From positions 1 through 64,000 of the forward strand of contig NZ_JAWDIE010000016.1 in the NCBI RefSeq assembly GCF_037688875.1: a stretch of 64,000 nucleotides of DNA, read 5' to 3'. The stretch comes from Amphibiibacter pelophylacis (GTDB lineage Bacteria > Pseudomonadota > Gammaproteobacteria > Burkholderiales > Burkholderiaceae_C). Of this stretch, positions 17,592-26,389 are shown one piece after another (position 1 is the first letter of the stretch; every line of letters begins with the position of its first letter). The notes under the pieces were generated by a model, which saw only the letters and a program-made list of their open reading frames with translations, ran no database searches and had not been told where the DNA came from. The position numbers and the translations under genes were made by a program.

Positions 17592-17726
17592 GGGGTGTCC
17601 TTTGAGTGAAAACAGGCGATCATGATGACCGACCATGGGATACCCTGAGGGTGGAGCGGGTTATTCTGGCGGGTGTCACTCAGAGTTGGGTAAGTTATTC
17701 ACAAGCAAATCGGGCAAAAATCCATT

Positions 17727-18164
17727 TCAAGCATCGCCACGCTGAAGAAGTTCAAGGGTCAAGGGATCAAGACTGCCCTGATAGTAGCGATCAAGAGCCT
17801 CTACAAAGCACGGCTCGGAAGGAAGGGCGGCCGAAAACAAGGTCAGACAAGATCTGAATTTTAGCGCATCAATGTCTCCAAGTATCTCGGCTGCAGATTT
17901 ACCTTCCAATGCAAGTATCGTTTGAATGCACTCACGCAGGCGTGGGCCCAAAATTGGATGCGCCCAATATGCGACGGCTTCCTGAGCGTTTTCCAGGCCA
18001 TAACGACGCGCCATGGTGCTACGCCCAAGCGCTTTGAGTTGCGGAAATATGAACCAGATCCAGTGGGTCTCTTTGTGGCCAGCGCGAAGCTCGTCAAGGG
18101 CATCCTGGTATTGGAAATCTTGCGCTTGAATGAAATGTACAAAATTTAAAGAATCAATTGGCAT
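17727..18164 (-). CDS. DUF1810 family protein
   Basis: 145 residues. The motif block THWIWFIFPQLKALGRS, followed by YWAHPILGPRLREC, identifies the DUF1810 (calpastatin-annotated) family of small helical proteins of unknown function. The gene and its flanks (about 17640-18400) are clearly AT-richer than the neighbours, suggesting recent acquisition. It stands alone between the aldo/keto reductase and rhomboid genes. The 240 bp upstream contain no further recognisable gene. Confidence 0.85.
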   Translation of the reverse strand: MPIDSLNFVHFIQAQDFQYQDALDELRAGHKETHWIWFIFPQLKALGRSTMARRYGLENAQEAVAYWAHPILGPRLRECIQTILALEGKSAAEILGDIDALKFRSCLTLFSAALPSEPCFVEALDRYYQGSLDPLTLELLQRGDA

Positions 18165-18405
18165 AGCTGGCCGGGCAAAATAGTTTGCACTTAGCTTAAT
18201 GATTATGACGCAGCAATAATGTTACTGATGTCAAGCGGATGCCAATTTAAAAATCACTCTCAAGGCCGTCTATTCCTTGAGTGCGCGAAAACCGGATCCG
18301 CATCAGTAGTGATCCGAAAAACTCAGGCCTCAATGCGCAGCGCTGACGGTTTTTGAGCCACAACCCAATCTCAGAATTCAGATTCATTCTATTCCACAAA
18401 CCCCA

Positions 18406-19026
18406 TCAAGCAAACCGCTCCCGCCACCTGACCCACACCCCCGTCACCCCCCACGCCACGCCCGCCGCGAGTAACCCGCCCGCATGACCCATGGGCGCGA
18501 CGGGCACATCCAGGTGCGCAGTCACAACCACGGCGGCGCCCCAGGGGTGTTCGAGCAGGACTTTGCTTGTCAGGGCCACCAGGGCGGTCCAGCCCAGGAC
18601 GCGCACGCGCAGGGGCTGATCGCCAGACAGCAGGGGCAGGGTGGCAAGCAGGGTGCCGGCGTGCAGCACGCCGGACAGGCCGCCGTAAGGGGGCAAGTCG
18701 GGGCGCAGGAGCAGGAATATCTGTGTCAGCGGCCAGGCCAGCGCCCAGGCCAGGGCGGCGCGGCGGGTGACGCGGGTGGCGGCAGCCCACAGGGCCAGGA
18801 CGGCGACGCCGCACAGGTTGAGCACCAGGTGCATCGTGGACCAGTGGACCAGCGCGGCCGTGAAGGCGCGCCAGGGCTGGCTGGCGAAGCGGCTGGCTTC
18901 CCAGGCCAGATCAGGGCGCAGTGCGGGCCGCGCGGCGACGGCCATGGACAGCAGCGCCAGCAGCGTGCTCAGGGCCAGCCAGAGCGCCAGGCCGCCGTGT
19001 TGGGGGGCCGGGCGCTGGGGTTTCAA
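18406..19026 (-). CDS. rrtA: Rhomboid-family protease, rhombosortase-like
   Basis: 206 residues with about six hydrophobic helices. Catalytic elements of rhomboids are present: MHLVLNLCG in helix 2, the serine in YGGLSGVLHAGTL and the histidine in MGHAGGLLAAG. The compact form and the GLSGVLH motif fit rhombosortase, which cleaves GlyGly-CTERM tails of exported proteins, many of them type II secretion substrates. A gsp cluster lies at 43-53 kb. No GlyGly-CTERM protein was recognised in the window. Its start overlaps the glnE stop (ATGA). Confidence 0.75.
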   Translation of the reverse strand: MKPQRPAPQHGGLALWLALSTLLALLSMAVAARPALRPDLAWEASRFASQPWRAFTAALVHWSTMHLVLNLCGVAVLALWAAATRVTRRAALAWALAWPLTQIFLLLRPDLPPYGGLSGVLHAGTLLATLPLLSGDQPLRVRVLGWTALVALTSKVLLEHPWGAAVVVTAHLDVPVAPMGHAGGLLAAGVAWGVTGVWVRWRERFA

Positions 19027-21794
19027 GCGGCGGAGGCGACTTGTGCGTAGCGGCCAAACACCGCCTGCCAGGCGGCGCGGATGGCGGCAGTGGGCGCAGC
19101 GACGCTGTCCGGCGCAATCGGGGCGCTGCTTTCGTCCAGCCGCGCCTGGTGCTGGCGGGCGCGCAGTTCGCGGTAGGCATCGGCGGCGGCGTGACCCACG
19201 CCTTCGGGCAGCAGACCCATGCTTTCGGCGCGCTGCAGCAGGGCGATGTTGCCTGCGTTATCCATCAGCGCCGGGTGATCGCTGCTGTGCGCCAGCACCA
19301 GGAACTGCACGGTGAACTCGGCGTCCATCATGCCGCCCACGCTGTGCTTCAGATCAAACGTATTCGCAGGGACGGGCGTGGCGGCGCGGACCCTGTCACG
19401 CATGGAAAGAATCTCCTGTGCCAGCGCGGCGCGGTCACGCGGGCTGGACAGCACCTCGCGGCGGACCTGGTCAAACTGCGCGGCCAGCTCGGGCTCCCCC
19501 GCACAGAAGCGCGCGCGGGTCAGCGCCTGGTGTTCCCAGGTCCAGGCCGTGTTGCTGCCGCGCCCCTGCTGGTAGCGCGCGTAGGACGCCATCGACGACA
19601 CCAGCAGCCCCGAATTGCCGTTGGGCCGCAGCGCGGTGTCGATATCGAACAGCGCGCCCGCGTTGGTGCGCAGCGTCAGCCAGCCGATCAGCTTGCGCAC
19701 GAAGCGGGTGTAAATCTCCTGCGCGGCGTCCGGATCGTCTTCCTGGCTGTCGTCGTACAGAAAGACCAGATCCAGATCGCTGCCGTAGCCCAGCTCCTTG
19801 CCGCCCAGTTTGCCGTAGGCGATCAGGGCCAGGCGCGGCGCGGGCCGGTGGCGCTGACGCAGGTGCTGCCAGGCCCAGCGCAGGCTGACATCCAGCATGG
19901 CGTCGGCCAGCAGGGAGAGATCGTCCGCGACCTCTTCAACCGCGATGCGGCCATCGACCTCGCGCACCAGGGTCGCGAAAACCTCGGACTGGTGGGCGCG
20001 GCGCAGGGTGTCCAGCAGCGCTTCTTCGGTGTCCTCGCCCGCGCGGGTCAGGGCGTCGTAGCGGCTGGCCATATTGGCGTCGAAGCTGGCGCGGTCAAAG
20101 CGCATGGCCATGCCCTGGTTGTCGGCCAGCTCGTCGATGACACCCGGATAGGTGTTCAGATAGCGCATGGGCCAGCGTGCAAAACCCAGCACGCGCAGCA
20201 GGCGGTCGAGCACGTCGCGGCGCTCGACCAGCAGGGCGAGATAGCTTTCGCGGCCGCCCAGGCTGCCGACCCAGTCCAGAAAACGCTGGCCGCTGGATGT
20301 GGGGCACTGCCCGGCTTCCAGCGCCTTGCCCGTCAGCACCAGCAGCTTGCCCAGGCGCAGGCGCGCGGCGTCGGACAGACCCTGGATGCGCGGCTGCTGC
20401 ACCCACACGCGCACCTGTTCGGCGAAGCTGTCGGGCAGGCGCTGCAGCAGCGCGGGGCTGTCCACCGGCACGGCCTGGTTCTGGCAGTTCCGGCATTCTC
20501 CCGGGGCCTGGCCGTCGTGCAGCAGGGCGTCGAACTCGGTGCTGACGCGCTCGCGCACCTCGTTGTAGCGGTTCATCAGATCGCAGCCATTGGCCAGATC
20601 CGGGTCGTTCAGGCTGCGCGCAATCCAGTCCAGATCGCGGTCTTCGGCGGGCAGGGTGTGCGTCTGCTGGTCGTCCAGAAACTGGATGCGGTGCTCGGTG
20701 CGGCGCAGGAAGGTGTAATCGGCGGCGAGCTGGCGCGCCGTCGCCGGGGTGATCAGGCCTTTGGCGGCCAGCTTGTCCAGCGCGGGCAGGGTGGAGCGCG
20801 AACGGATCTCCGGAAACTGCCCGCCGCGCACCACCTGCAGCAGCTGGACGATGAACTCGATCTCGCGGATGCCGCCCCGCGCCAGCTTGACGTCGCAGGC
20901 GCGCAGCGGGCGCCCGGCGGCGCGGCGGGTGTGGTCCTCGCGGATTTTGCGGTGCAACAGGCGCAGCGCTTCGAAAATGCTGTAGTCCAGATAGCGGCGG
21001 TAGACAAAGGGCGAGACCAGGCTGCGCAGCTGCAGGGCGCGGCCGTTGCTGACCGAGGCCCAGGGCGCGATCACGCGGCTTTTCAGCCAGGCGAAACGCT
21101 CCCACTCGCGGCCCTGGACCAGCAGATACTCCTCCAGCATGGCCATGCTGACCGCGATGGGGCCGGACTGCCCGTTGGGCCGCAGGTCCAGATCCACCCG
21201 GAAGACGAAGCCGTGCTCGGTGGTGTCGCCAACCAGGGTGGACAGGCGGCGTGCCACCTGCGCGAAATACTCGTGTGCGCTGACGCTTTTGGCGGTGCTG
21301 CCGGGCTTGGGGCGGGTCTGGCCGTCTTCCTCGTAAACGTAGATCAGGTCGATGTCGGACGAGACGTTCAGCTCCTTGCCGCCCAGCTTGCCCATGCCCA
21401 GGATCCAGAAATCGATGCGCTCGCCCGCCTCGTTGAGCGGCGGGCCGTAGAGCGCGTCGGCCTGGGCCAAGGCCTCGTCAAGCGCCAGGTTGAGCGCGGT
21501 TTCGGCCAGTTCGGTGACCGATCGGGTGATGTCGCGCAGGCTGGCGTTGTCTTCGGTGTCCAGCACCGCCAGGCGCTCCAGCGCCAGCTGGCGGGTGATG
21601 CGCAGCGCGGCGCCCAGATCATGGCTCTGGGCCTGAAGCGCCTGGACGCAGGCGATCAGGCTGTGGCGATCGGGCAGTCCGGCGGGCAGCAGGGGCATGT
21701 CCAGCTCGTAGCGGCGGCGGACGCGCTGCACGAAACGGCTGTGATCGGCACTGGCGCCCCGGGGACGGGGCAGGGTCATGTCGTTGACTGGCAT
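19023..21794 (-). CDS. glnE: Bifunctional glutamine synthetase adenylyltransferase/deadenylase
   Basis: 923 residues, full length for the family. The two nucleotidyltransferase domains are visible: an N-terminal one with GKLGGKELNVSSDIDLIYVY and a second with GKLGGKELGYGSDLDLVFLY, each followed by a helical domain. GlnE adds AMP to and removes it from glutamine synthetase in response to glutamine and PII. It is the first gene of a likely two-gene unit with the rhomboid gene. A 167-bp divergent gap separates it from the nitrilase gene. Confidence 0.97.
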   Translation of the reverse strand: MPVNDMTLPRPRGASADHSRFVQRVRRRYELDMPLLPAGLPDRHSLIACVQALQAQSHDLGAALRITRQLALERLAVLDTEDNASLRDITRSVTELAETALNLALDEALAQADALYGPPLNEAGERIDFWILGMGKLGGKELNVSSDIDLIYVYEEDGQTRPKPGSTAKSVSAHEYFAQVARRLSTLVGDTTEHGFVFRVDLDLRPNGQSGPIAVSMAMLEEYLLVQGREWERFAWLKSRVIAPWASVSNGRALQLRSLVSPFVYRRYLDYSIFEALRLLHRKIREDHTRRAAGRPLRACDVKLARGGIREIEFIVQLLQVVRGGQFPEIRSRSTLPALDKLAAKGLITPATARQLAADYTFLRRTEHRIQFLDDQQTHTLPAEDRDLDWIARSLNDPDLANGCDLMNRYNEVRERVSTEFDALLHDGQAPGECRNCQNQAVPVDSPALLQRLPDSFAEQVRVWVQQPRIQGLSDAARLRLGKLLVLTGKALEAGQCPTSSGQRFLDWVGSLGGRESYLALLVERRDVLDRLLRVLGFARWPMRYLNTYPGVIDELADNQGMAMRFDRASFDANMASRYDALTRAGEDTEEALLDTLRRAHQSEVFATLVREVDGRIAVEEVADDLSLLADAMLDVSLRWAWQHLRQRHRPAPRLALIAYGKLGGKELGYGSDLDLVFLYDDSQEDDPDAAQEIYTRFVRKLIGWLTLRTNAGALFDIDTALRPNGNSGLLVSSMASYARYQQGRGSNTAWTWEHQALTRARFCAGEPELAAQFDQVRREVLSSPRDRAALAQEILSMRDRVRAATPVPANTFDLKHSVGGMMDAEFTVQFLVLAHSSDHPALMDNAGNIALLQRAESMGLLPEGVGHAAADAYRELRARQHQARLDESSAPIAPDSVAAPTAAIRAAWQAVFGRYAQVASAA

Positions 21795-21961
21795 AAGATG
21801 CGGCGTGGGCGACCGGGTTGACCGTGCCCCGCAGGAAGACAGGATGCAGGGATTGTGCCCCAGCCGGATTCAGCTTGCCGTCAGCGTCACGGCTGCCCCT
21901 GGGCGCAGTCGGGTGTCTGTAAAGAAGTCTTGGGCGTAACAGGGAAATAGGAGAAATTGCC

Positions 21962-22780
21962 ATGAAAGTTGCCGCCATCCAGATGATTTCCGGCCAGGAC
22001 GTGGCCCGCAACCTGCGCCAGGCGCAGGAGGGGCTGGAGCGCGCCGCCGCTGAAGGAGCGCGTCTGGCGCTGCTGCCTGAATACTTCTGCCTGATGGGCC
22101 GCCAGGACACGGACAAACTGGCCATCGCCGAAGACGACGGCAACGGCCCGCTGCAGGATTTCCTGGCGGCGCAGGCGCAGCGTCTGGACCTCTGGCTGGT
22201 GGGCGGAACGCTGCCGCTGCGCGCGCCGCAGGCCGGGCGCGTCTACAACAGCGCGCTGGTTTACGCGCCCGACGGCTCGCGCGCGGCGCGCTACGACAAA
22301 ATGCACCTCTTCGCCTACGACAACGGCCGCGAGAGCTACGACGAAGCCCGCGTCCTGACGCCCGGCCAGCAGCCCTGCACCTTTGACTGCAGCGACCGCG
22401 ACGGCGGCACCTGGCGCGTGGGCCTGGCCATCTGCTACGACCTGCGCTTCCCCGAGCTGTTCCGCCAGATGATGACGCCCCAGGCCTGCGATCTGCTGTG
22501 CGTCAACGCTGCCTTCACCGCGACCACCGGCCGCGCGCACTGGGACGTGCTGCTGCGCGCCCGCGCCATCGAAAACCAGACCTGGCTGCTGGCCAGCGCC
22601 CAGGGCGGCGTGCACGACAACGGCCGCGCCACCTGGGGGCACAGCCAGCTCATCGACCCGTGGGGCGAGGTTCAGGTGCTGCGCGGCACGGGCGTCGGCG
22701 CGGTGGTGGGCACCCTCAGCCGCGAGCGCCTCGCCGAAGTGCGCAGCCAGTTGCCGGCGCTGGAGCACAGGCGCTGCTGA
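21962..22780 (+). CDS. Nitrilase-superfamily amidase (deaminated glutathione amidase type)
   Basis: 272 residues with a good ribosome-binding site (AGGAG) before ATG. The catalytic triad is visible as Glu40 (LLPEYFC), Lys113 (DKMHLFAYD) and Cys158 (LAICYDLRFPELF). The FPELF ending and the size match the Nit1/NitB subfamily, which removes deaminated glutathione as metabolite repair. Specificity is inferred from the family. It is divergent from glnE; the frequent pairing with glnE in betaproteobacteria supports a conserved locus. Confidence 0.88.
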   Translation: MKVAAIQMISGQDVARNLRQAQEGLERAAAEGARLALLPEYFCLMGRQDTDKLAIAEDDGNGPLQDFLAAQAQRLDLWLVGGTLPLRAPQAGRVYNSALVYAPDGSRAARYDKMHLFAYDNGRESYDEARVLTPGQQPCTFDCSDRDGGTWRVGLAICYDLRFPELFRQMMTPQACDLLCVNAAFTATTGRAHWDVLLRARAIENQTWLLASAQGGVHDNGRATWGHSQLIDPWGEVQVLRGTGVGAVVGTLSRERLAEVRSQLPALEHRRC

Positions 22781-22935
22781 GGGCGTTCAGGCTCTCCTGT
22801 CAGTGGCTTACTGGGGTGGCAAGAGAGCCCTTAAAGGAGCTTTAAGCCGGTTCATCGATTTGGAGACCCTCTGTGCTCGTTTCCAGCGAGGCTGTTTACA
22901 GGCTTCAGTGGACGTGCTCAGACTGAAGCGGGCAA

Positions 22936-22972
22936 GAAAAAAGCCTCAAGTCGTTGAAAACTTGAGGCTTTT
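22936..22972 (-). terminator. Rho-independent terminator of tmRNA
   Basis: A 10-bp perfect stem (AAGCCTCAAG at 22941-22950 and CTTGAGGCTT at 22961-22970) with a 10-nt loop. Read on the minus strand it is followed by a U-run. It lies about 30 bp beyond the tmRNA 3' end. Confidence 0.88.
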
Positions 22973-23003
22973 GGACTTCTGCGGACGTTGGCGGAAGTCA
23001 GTT

Positions 23004-23374
23004 TGGTGGAGCCGGGGGGAATTGAACCCCCGTCCGTCAGCCATCACCGGCCAGTTCTACATGCTTAGCTCATTGATTTGGATCTCGCCTTGGCGCCGCG
23101 CAAGAGCACGCTGCGTTTTGAGCCAGTTGCTGTGAATCTCGACACACCCCTCGCAACCCGAGGTGTATCCAGGCCATAAAAATGACCTTTCAGTCTTTGT
23201 CTTGCGACTCAGACACCGCCTATGGCCAAGCGGTTGAAAGGCGCGCCGGTTTTAAGCGGCGATTGCGAAACGTTCTTCGTTTGCAGTTGGTTTTTTCCAG
23301 TGGATTTACGAGCGGACTGGTGCTCGGCATGCCCTGATCCAGATCCGCACCCACGTCGAAACCAGGTCGGCCCC
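23004..23374 (-). ncRNA. ssrA: Transfer-messenger RNA
   Basis: About 371 nt. The 5' end reads GGGGCCGACCTGGTTTCGAC and the 3' end is a T-arm and acceptor stem finishing in GGCTCCACCA with encoded CCA, the standard one-piece (not permuted) form. The resume codon and tag ORF lie at 23284-23252 and encode ANEERFAIAA followed by TAA; this differs at two positions from the ANDERFALAA tag common in related betaproteobacteria. tmRNA with SmpB rescues stalled ribosomes and marks the products for proteolysis. A TAGAAT box near 23390-23395 could be its -10 element. Confidence 0.96.
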
Positions 23375-23486
23375 TGAAAAGGAATCCGCATTCTACGCCA
23401 CGAGGCCCGCAAAGGCCAGCCTGGCGCGCAGGTATAGTCGCGGGCAGGGCCATTGTGGCCCTTGCCAACCCCGCCTGGATGCCGCC

Positions 23487-25175
23487 ATGAACGTGACGCC
23501 CGACTCTGCCGCCCACACCAGGGCTTCCAGCGAACTGTCTGGATCCGGGGGGCTGCCCGTGGTGATCGTGGGCGCAGGCCTGGCCGGGCTGACGGTTGCG
23601 CTGCACCTGGCCGACCACGTCCCGGTGCGGGTGCTGGCCAAGCGGCGGCTGGAGGAGGGCGCCACTGCCTGGGCGCAGGGCGGGATTGTGGGTGTGCTGG
23701 GCCAGGACGACAGCGTGGCCGCGCACGTGCGCGACACCCTGGACGCGGGCGCCGGGCTGGTGGATGAGCATGTGGCGCAGGTCATCGCCGAAAACAGCGC
23801 CTCGGCCATCGCCTGGCTGGTGCAGCAGGGCGTGGGCTTTTCGCCCGACCCCAGCGGACCGCTGGGACTGCACCTGACGCGTGAAGGCGGCCATTCGGTG
23901 CGCCGCATCGCGCACGCGGCCGACGCCACGGGCAAGGCCATCCACGACGCGCTGCTTCGCGCCGCCCGCGCCCACCCCGGCATCGAGCTGCGCGAGCACT
24001 GGATGGCCATCGACGTCATCACCGACCGCCACACCGACCCCGCGCGCAGCGGCACGCCGCGCTGCCACGGCGTCTACGCGCTGGATCTGGCCACGCAGAG
24101 CGTCCATACCCTGGCCGCTCGCGCCGTGGTGCTGGCGTCGGGTGGGGTGGGCAAGGTCTACCGATACACCAGCAATCCGGACACGTCGACGGGCGACGGC
24201 ATCGCCATGGCCTGGCGCGCGGGCTGCCGCGTGGGCAATATGGAATTCATCCAGTTCCACCCGACCTGCCTGTATCACCCGCAGGAGCGCAGCTTTCTGA
24301 TCACCGAGGCGCTGCGTGGCGAGGGCGCGCACCTGCTGCTGCCGCTGCGCGACGCCGATGGCCAGATTCACCCCGAGCGTTTCATGCACCGCCACGATGC
24401 GCGCCTGGAGCTGGCGCCGCGCGACATCGTCGCCCGTGCCATCGATTTCGAGATCAAGAAACACGGTCTGGACTGCGTCTGGCTGGACGCCCGCCACCTG
24501 GGCCGCGAGCACCTGCTGCAGCACTTTCCCACCATCCACGCGCGCTGCGCGGCGCTGGGCATCGACATCGCCACACAGCCGATTCCGGTGGTTCCGGCGG
24601 CGCACTACACCTGCGGCGGCGTGGTCACCGACCTGTCCGGGCGCTGCGATCTGCCGGGGCTGTACGCGGTCGGCGAGACCTCCTGCACCGGTCTGCACGG
24701 CGCCAACCGCCTGGCCAGCAATTCGCTGCTGGAATGCGTGGTGCTGGGCCGGTCCTGCGCGGGCGCCATCCTGGATCAGCCTGCCGGCCCGCCGCCCGTG
24801 CTGCCGCCTTGGGACGAAAGCCAGGTCGAGGACGCCGACGAGCAGGTCGTCATTGCCCACAACTGGGACGAGCTGCGCCTGATGATGTGGAACTACGTCG
24901 GCATCGTGCGCACGACGCGGCGCCTGGAGCGCGCGCTGCACCGCATCGAGCTGCTGCACGCCGAGATCCACGATTACTACGCCAACTTCCGCGTCAGCCG
25001 CGACCTGCTGGAGCTGCGCAACCTGGTCGACTGCGCGGGCCTGATCGTGCGCAGCGCCCTGCAGCGTCACGAAAGCCGCGGTCTGCATTTCTGCCGCGAT
25101 TACCCCGATCTGCTGCCCGTGACCTTCCCGACGCTGCTCGTCCAGCGCCCGGACCGCCGCCGGGGGCAGGCATGA
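23487..25175 (+). CDS. nadB: L-aspartate oxidase
   Basis: 562 residues, the normal length. It oxidises L-aspartate to iminoaspartate in the first step of de novo NAD synthesis. The FAD-binding motif VVIVGAGLAGLTVALHLAD lies near residues 18-36, with the conserved GATAWAQGGI region, the active-site block MEFIQFHPTCLYHP and GLYAVGETSCTGLHGANRLA. The C-terminal helical domain is complete. The stop overlaps the ispD start (ATGA). nadA and nadC are not in the window. Confidence 0.96.
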   Translation: MNVTPDSAAHTRASSELSGSGGLPVVIVGAGLAGLTVALHLADHVPVRVLAKRRLEEGATAWAQGGIVGVLGQDDSVAAHVRDTLDAGAGLVDEHVAQVIAENSASAIAWLVQQGVGFSPDPSGPLGLHLTREGGHSVRRIAHAADATGKAIHDALLRAARAHPGIELREHWMAIDVITDRHTDPARSGTPRCHGVYALDLATQSVHTLAARAVVLASGGVGKVYRYTSNPDTSTGDGIAMAWRAGCRVGNMEFIQFHPTCLYHPQERSFLITEALRGEGAHLLLPLRDADGQIHPERFMHRHDARLELAPRDIVARAIDFEIKKHGLDCVWLDARHLGREHLLQHFPTIHARCAALGIDIATQPIPVVPAAHYTCGGVVTDLSGRCDLPGLYAVGETSCTGLHGANRLASNSLLECVVLGRSCAGAILDQPAGPPPVLPPWDESQVEDADEQVVIAHNWDELRLMMWNYVGIVRTTRRLERALHRIELLHAEIHDYYANFRVSRDLLELRNLVDCAGLIVRSALQRHESRGLHFCRDYPDLLPVTFPTLLVQRPDRRRGQA

Positions 25176-25918
25176 CGGCGCCGACAATACCGCCCGCAAG
25201 CGAACGCTTCTGGGCGCTGGTGCCCTGTGCTGGCGTGGGCGTGCGTGCCGGGCAGGGTGGGCCCAAACAGTATGCGGATCTGGCTGGGCGCACCGTGGTC
25301 GAGCACACGCTGCGCGCCCTGGCGGCGGTGCCCGAACTGCACGCCACGCTGCTGGTGCTGGCGCCGGGCGATGCGGTGTTTGCGCCGCAGATCGCGCCGC
25401 GTCTGGCTGATCTGGCGCGGCCCCTGCACCTGGCCTGTGTCGGTGGCGCCGAACGCGCCGACACCGTCGCGGCGGGTCTGACGGCCCTTCAGTCCGTGGG
25501 CGCCCGGGCGGACGACTGGGTACTGGTCCACGACGCCGCGCGCTGCCTGGTGCCGCCGCAGGCCGTCAGCCGCCTGATCGCGCAGTGCCGCCATGACCCG
25601 GTCGGCGGCCTGCTGGCGCTGCCGGTGGCTGATACGCTCAAGCGCGCCGCTCCGGCGTCATCTTCATCGGGCGAGAACGCTGCCGCGCGCAGCGAAACCA
25701 CCGTAGACCGCCGTGGCCTGTGGGCCGCGCAGACTCCGCAGATGTTCCGCCTGGAGCTCCTCGCCCGCGCCCTGCAGCAGCGCCACAGCGGCACCACCGA
25801 CGAGGCCAGCGCCATCGAAGCCCTGGGCCTGAAGCCGCGCCTGGTGGAGGGCGATGCCCGCAACTTCAAGCTGACCTGGCCTGCGGATTTCGAGATGGCG
25901 GGGCGGCTGGTGGGGTGA
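25172..25918 (+). CDS. ispD: 2-C-methyl-D-erythritol 4-phosphate cytidylyltransferase
   Basis: 248 residues from ATG 25172. It activates MEP with CTP in the isoprenoid pathway. Motifs: VPCAGVGVRAGQGGPKQYADL (CTP binding, with the conserved Lys), GGAERADTVAAGL, VHDAARCLVPP and the C-terminal GDARNFKLTWPADF. It overlaps nadB by 4 bp. ispF, often immediately downstream in Gram-negatives, is absent. Instead the AT-rich accessory region begins right after the stop. Confidence 0.94.
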   Translation: MTAPTIPPASERFWALVPCAGVGVRAGQGGPKQYADLAGRTVVEHTLRALAAVPELHATLLVLAPGDAVFAPQIAPRLADLARPLHLACVGGAERADTVAAGLTALQSVGARADDWVLVHDAARCLVPPQAVSRLIAQCRHDPVGGLLALPVADTLKRAAPASSSSGENAAARSETTVDRRGLWAAQTPQMFRLELLARALQQRHSGTTDEASAIEALGLKPRLVEGDARNFKLTWPADFEMAGRLVG

Positions 25919-25997
25919 GGGTTGGGGCGGCAACCCGGCGTTGCTGAAAGTTATGGCCGACACTAAAGCGAGTCTGAAAAGTGATCAAGGAGGACTC

Positions 25998-26222
25998 ATG
26001 ATCAATCAGCAAAGTAGCTGTTACCACGCATTTTTGCAGGCGAAGGTTGATGCCGCCCGCGCATCAGCCCAAGAGGGCAATCTCGTTTCAAATGAGGATG
26101 TCGAGGCTTTTTTTGCAACGCAGCGTGCTGCGCTAGCAGCCACAGTCCGCCCCTTTGACCCCCGTGATAACCCGGTAATTACCTCAGTTTCTGCCTTGAC
26201 CCCTGATCTTGGGCGGATATAA
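25998..26222 (+). CDS. Orphan antitoxin-like protein, possibly remnant
   Basis: 74 residues from ATG 25998 with a strong AAGGAGGA ribosome-binding site. The N-terminal part (YHAFLQAKVDAARAS, then SNEDVEAFFATQRAALA) resembles the stability-protein antitoxins that neutralise ParE/RelE-type toxins. The last 25 residues (beginning RPFDPRDNPVITS) look unrelated, and no toxin gene follows, so the pair is broken or the antitoxin has been cut and fused to foreign sequence. Function as an antitoxin is inference from similarity of a short segment. Confidence 0.5.
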   Translation: MINQQSSCYHAFLQAKVDAARASAQEGNLVSNEDVEAFFATQRAALAATVRPFDPRDNPVITSVSALTPDLGRI

Positions 26223-26328
26223 AAGATGCATTCCCGTGATGTCGCCTTTGCACAATGCCGATCAAGACCGCACCCACATCTCCACTTGAACGCTTCGCAG
26301 GCCTTGGTGCCGCATCGTTGTCTGCTGT

Positions 26329-26347
26329 AGCGACACATCCTGTCGTT
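26329..26347. promoter_or_regulatory. Palindrome upstream of WYL gene (left copy)
   Basis: AGCGACA-CATCC-TGTCGTT, 60 bp before the WYL start. A near-identical 16-mer (15 of 16 bases) occurs after the helicase gene. A WYL operator is the simplest reading, since such repressors bind palindromes at their own promoters; an attachment-type repeat is the alternative. Confidence 0.45.
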
Positions 26348-26389
26348 GCTGCTGGATAAAGTCAGCCATCGCCACTCCACCGCGCTGCC

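Noticed and set aside
18290..18330. CGGATC...GATCCG inverted repeat upstream of the DUF1810 gene
   Set aside because: Short arms, long loop and no T-run; not convincing as a terminator or operator.
18921..21821. 966-codon plus-strand open frame opposite glnE
   Set aside because: The minus strand carries complete GlnE motifs; the plus frame is a low-complexity antisense artefact of high GC.
22781..23003. Possible integration scar next to the tmRNA 3' end
   Set aside because: No integrase and no second copy of the tmRNA end was found; the stretch holds only the terminator.
23220..25199. 659-codon minus-strand frame across nadB and tmRNA
   Set aside because: Runs through the tmRNA gene and opposite nadB; a shadow frame.
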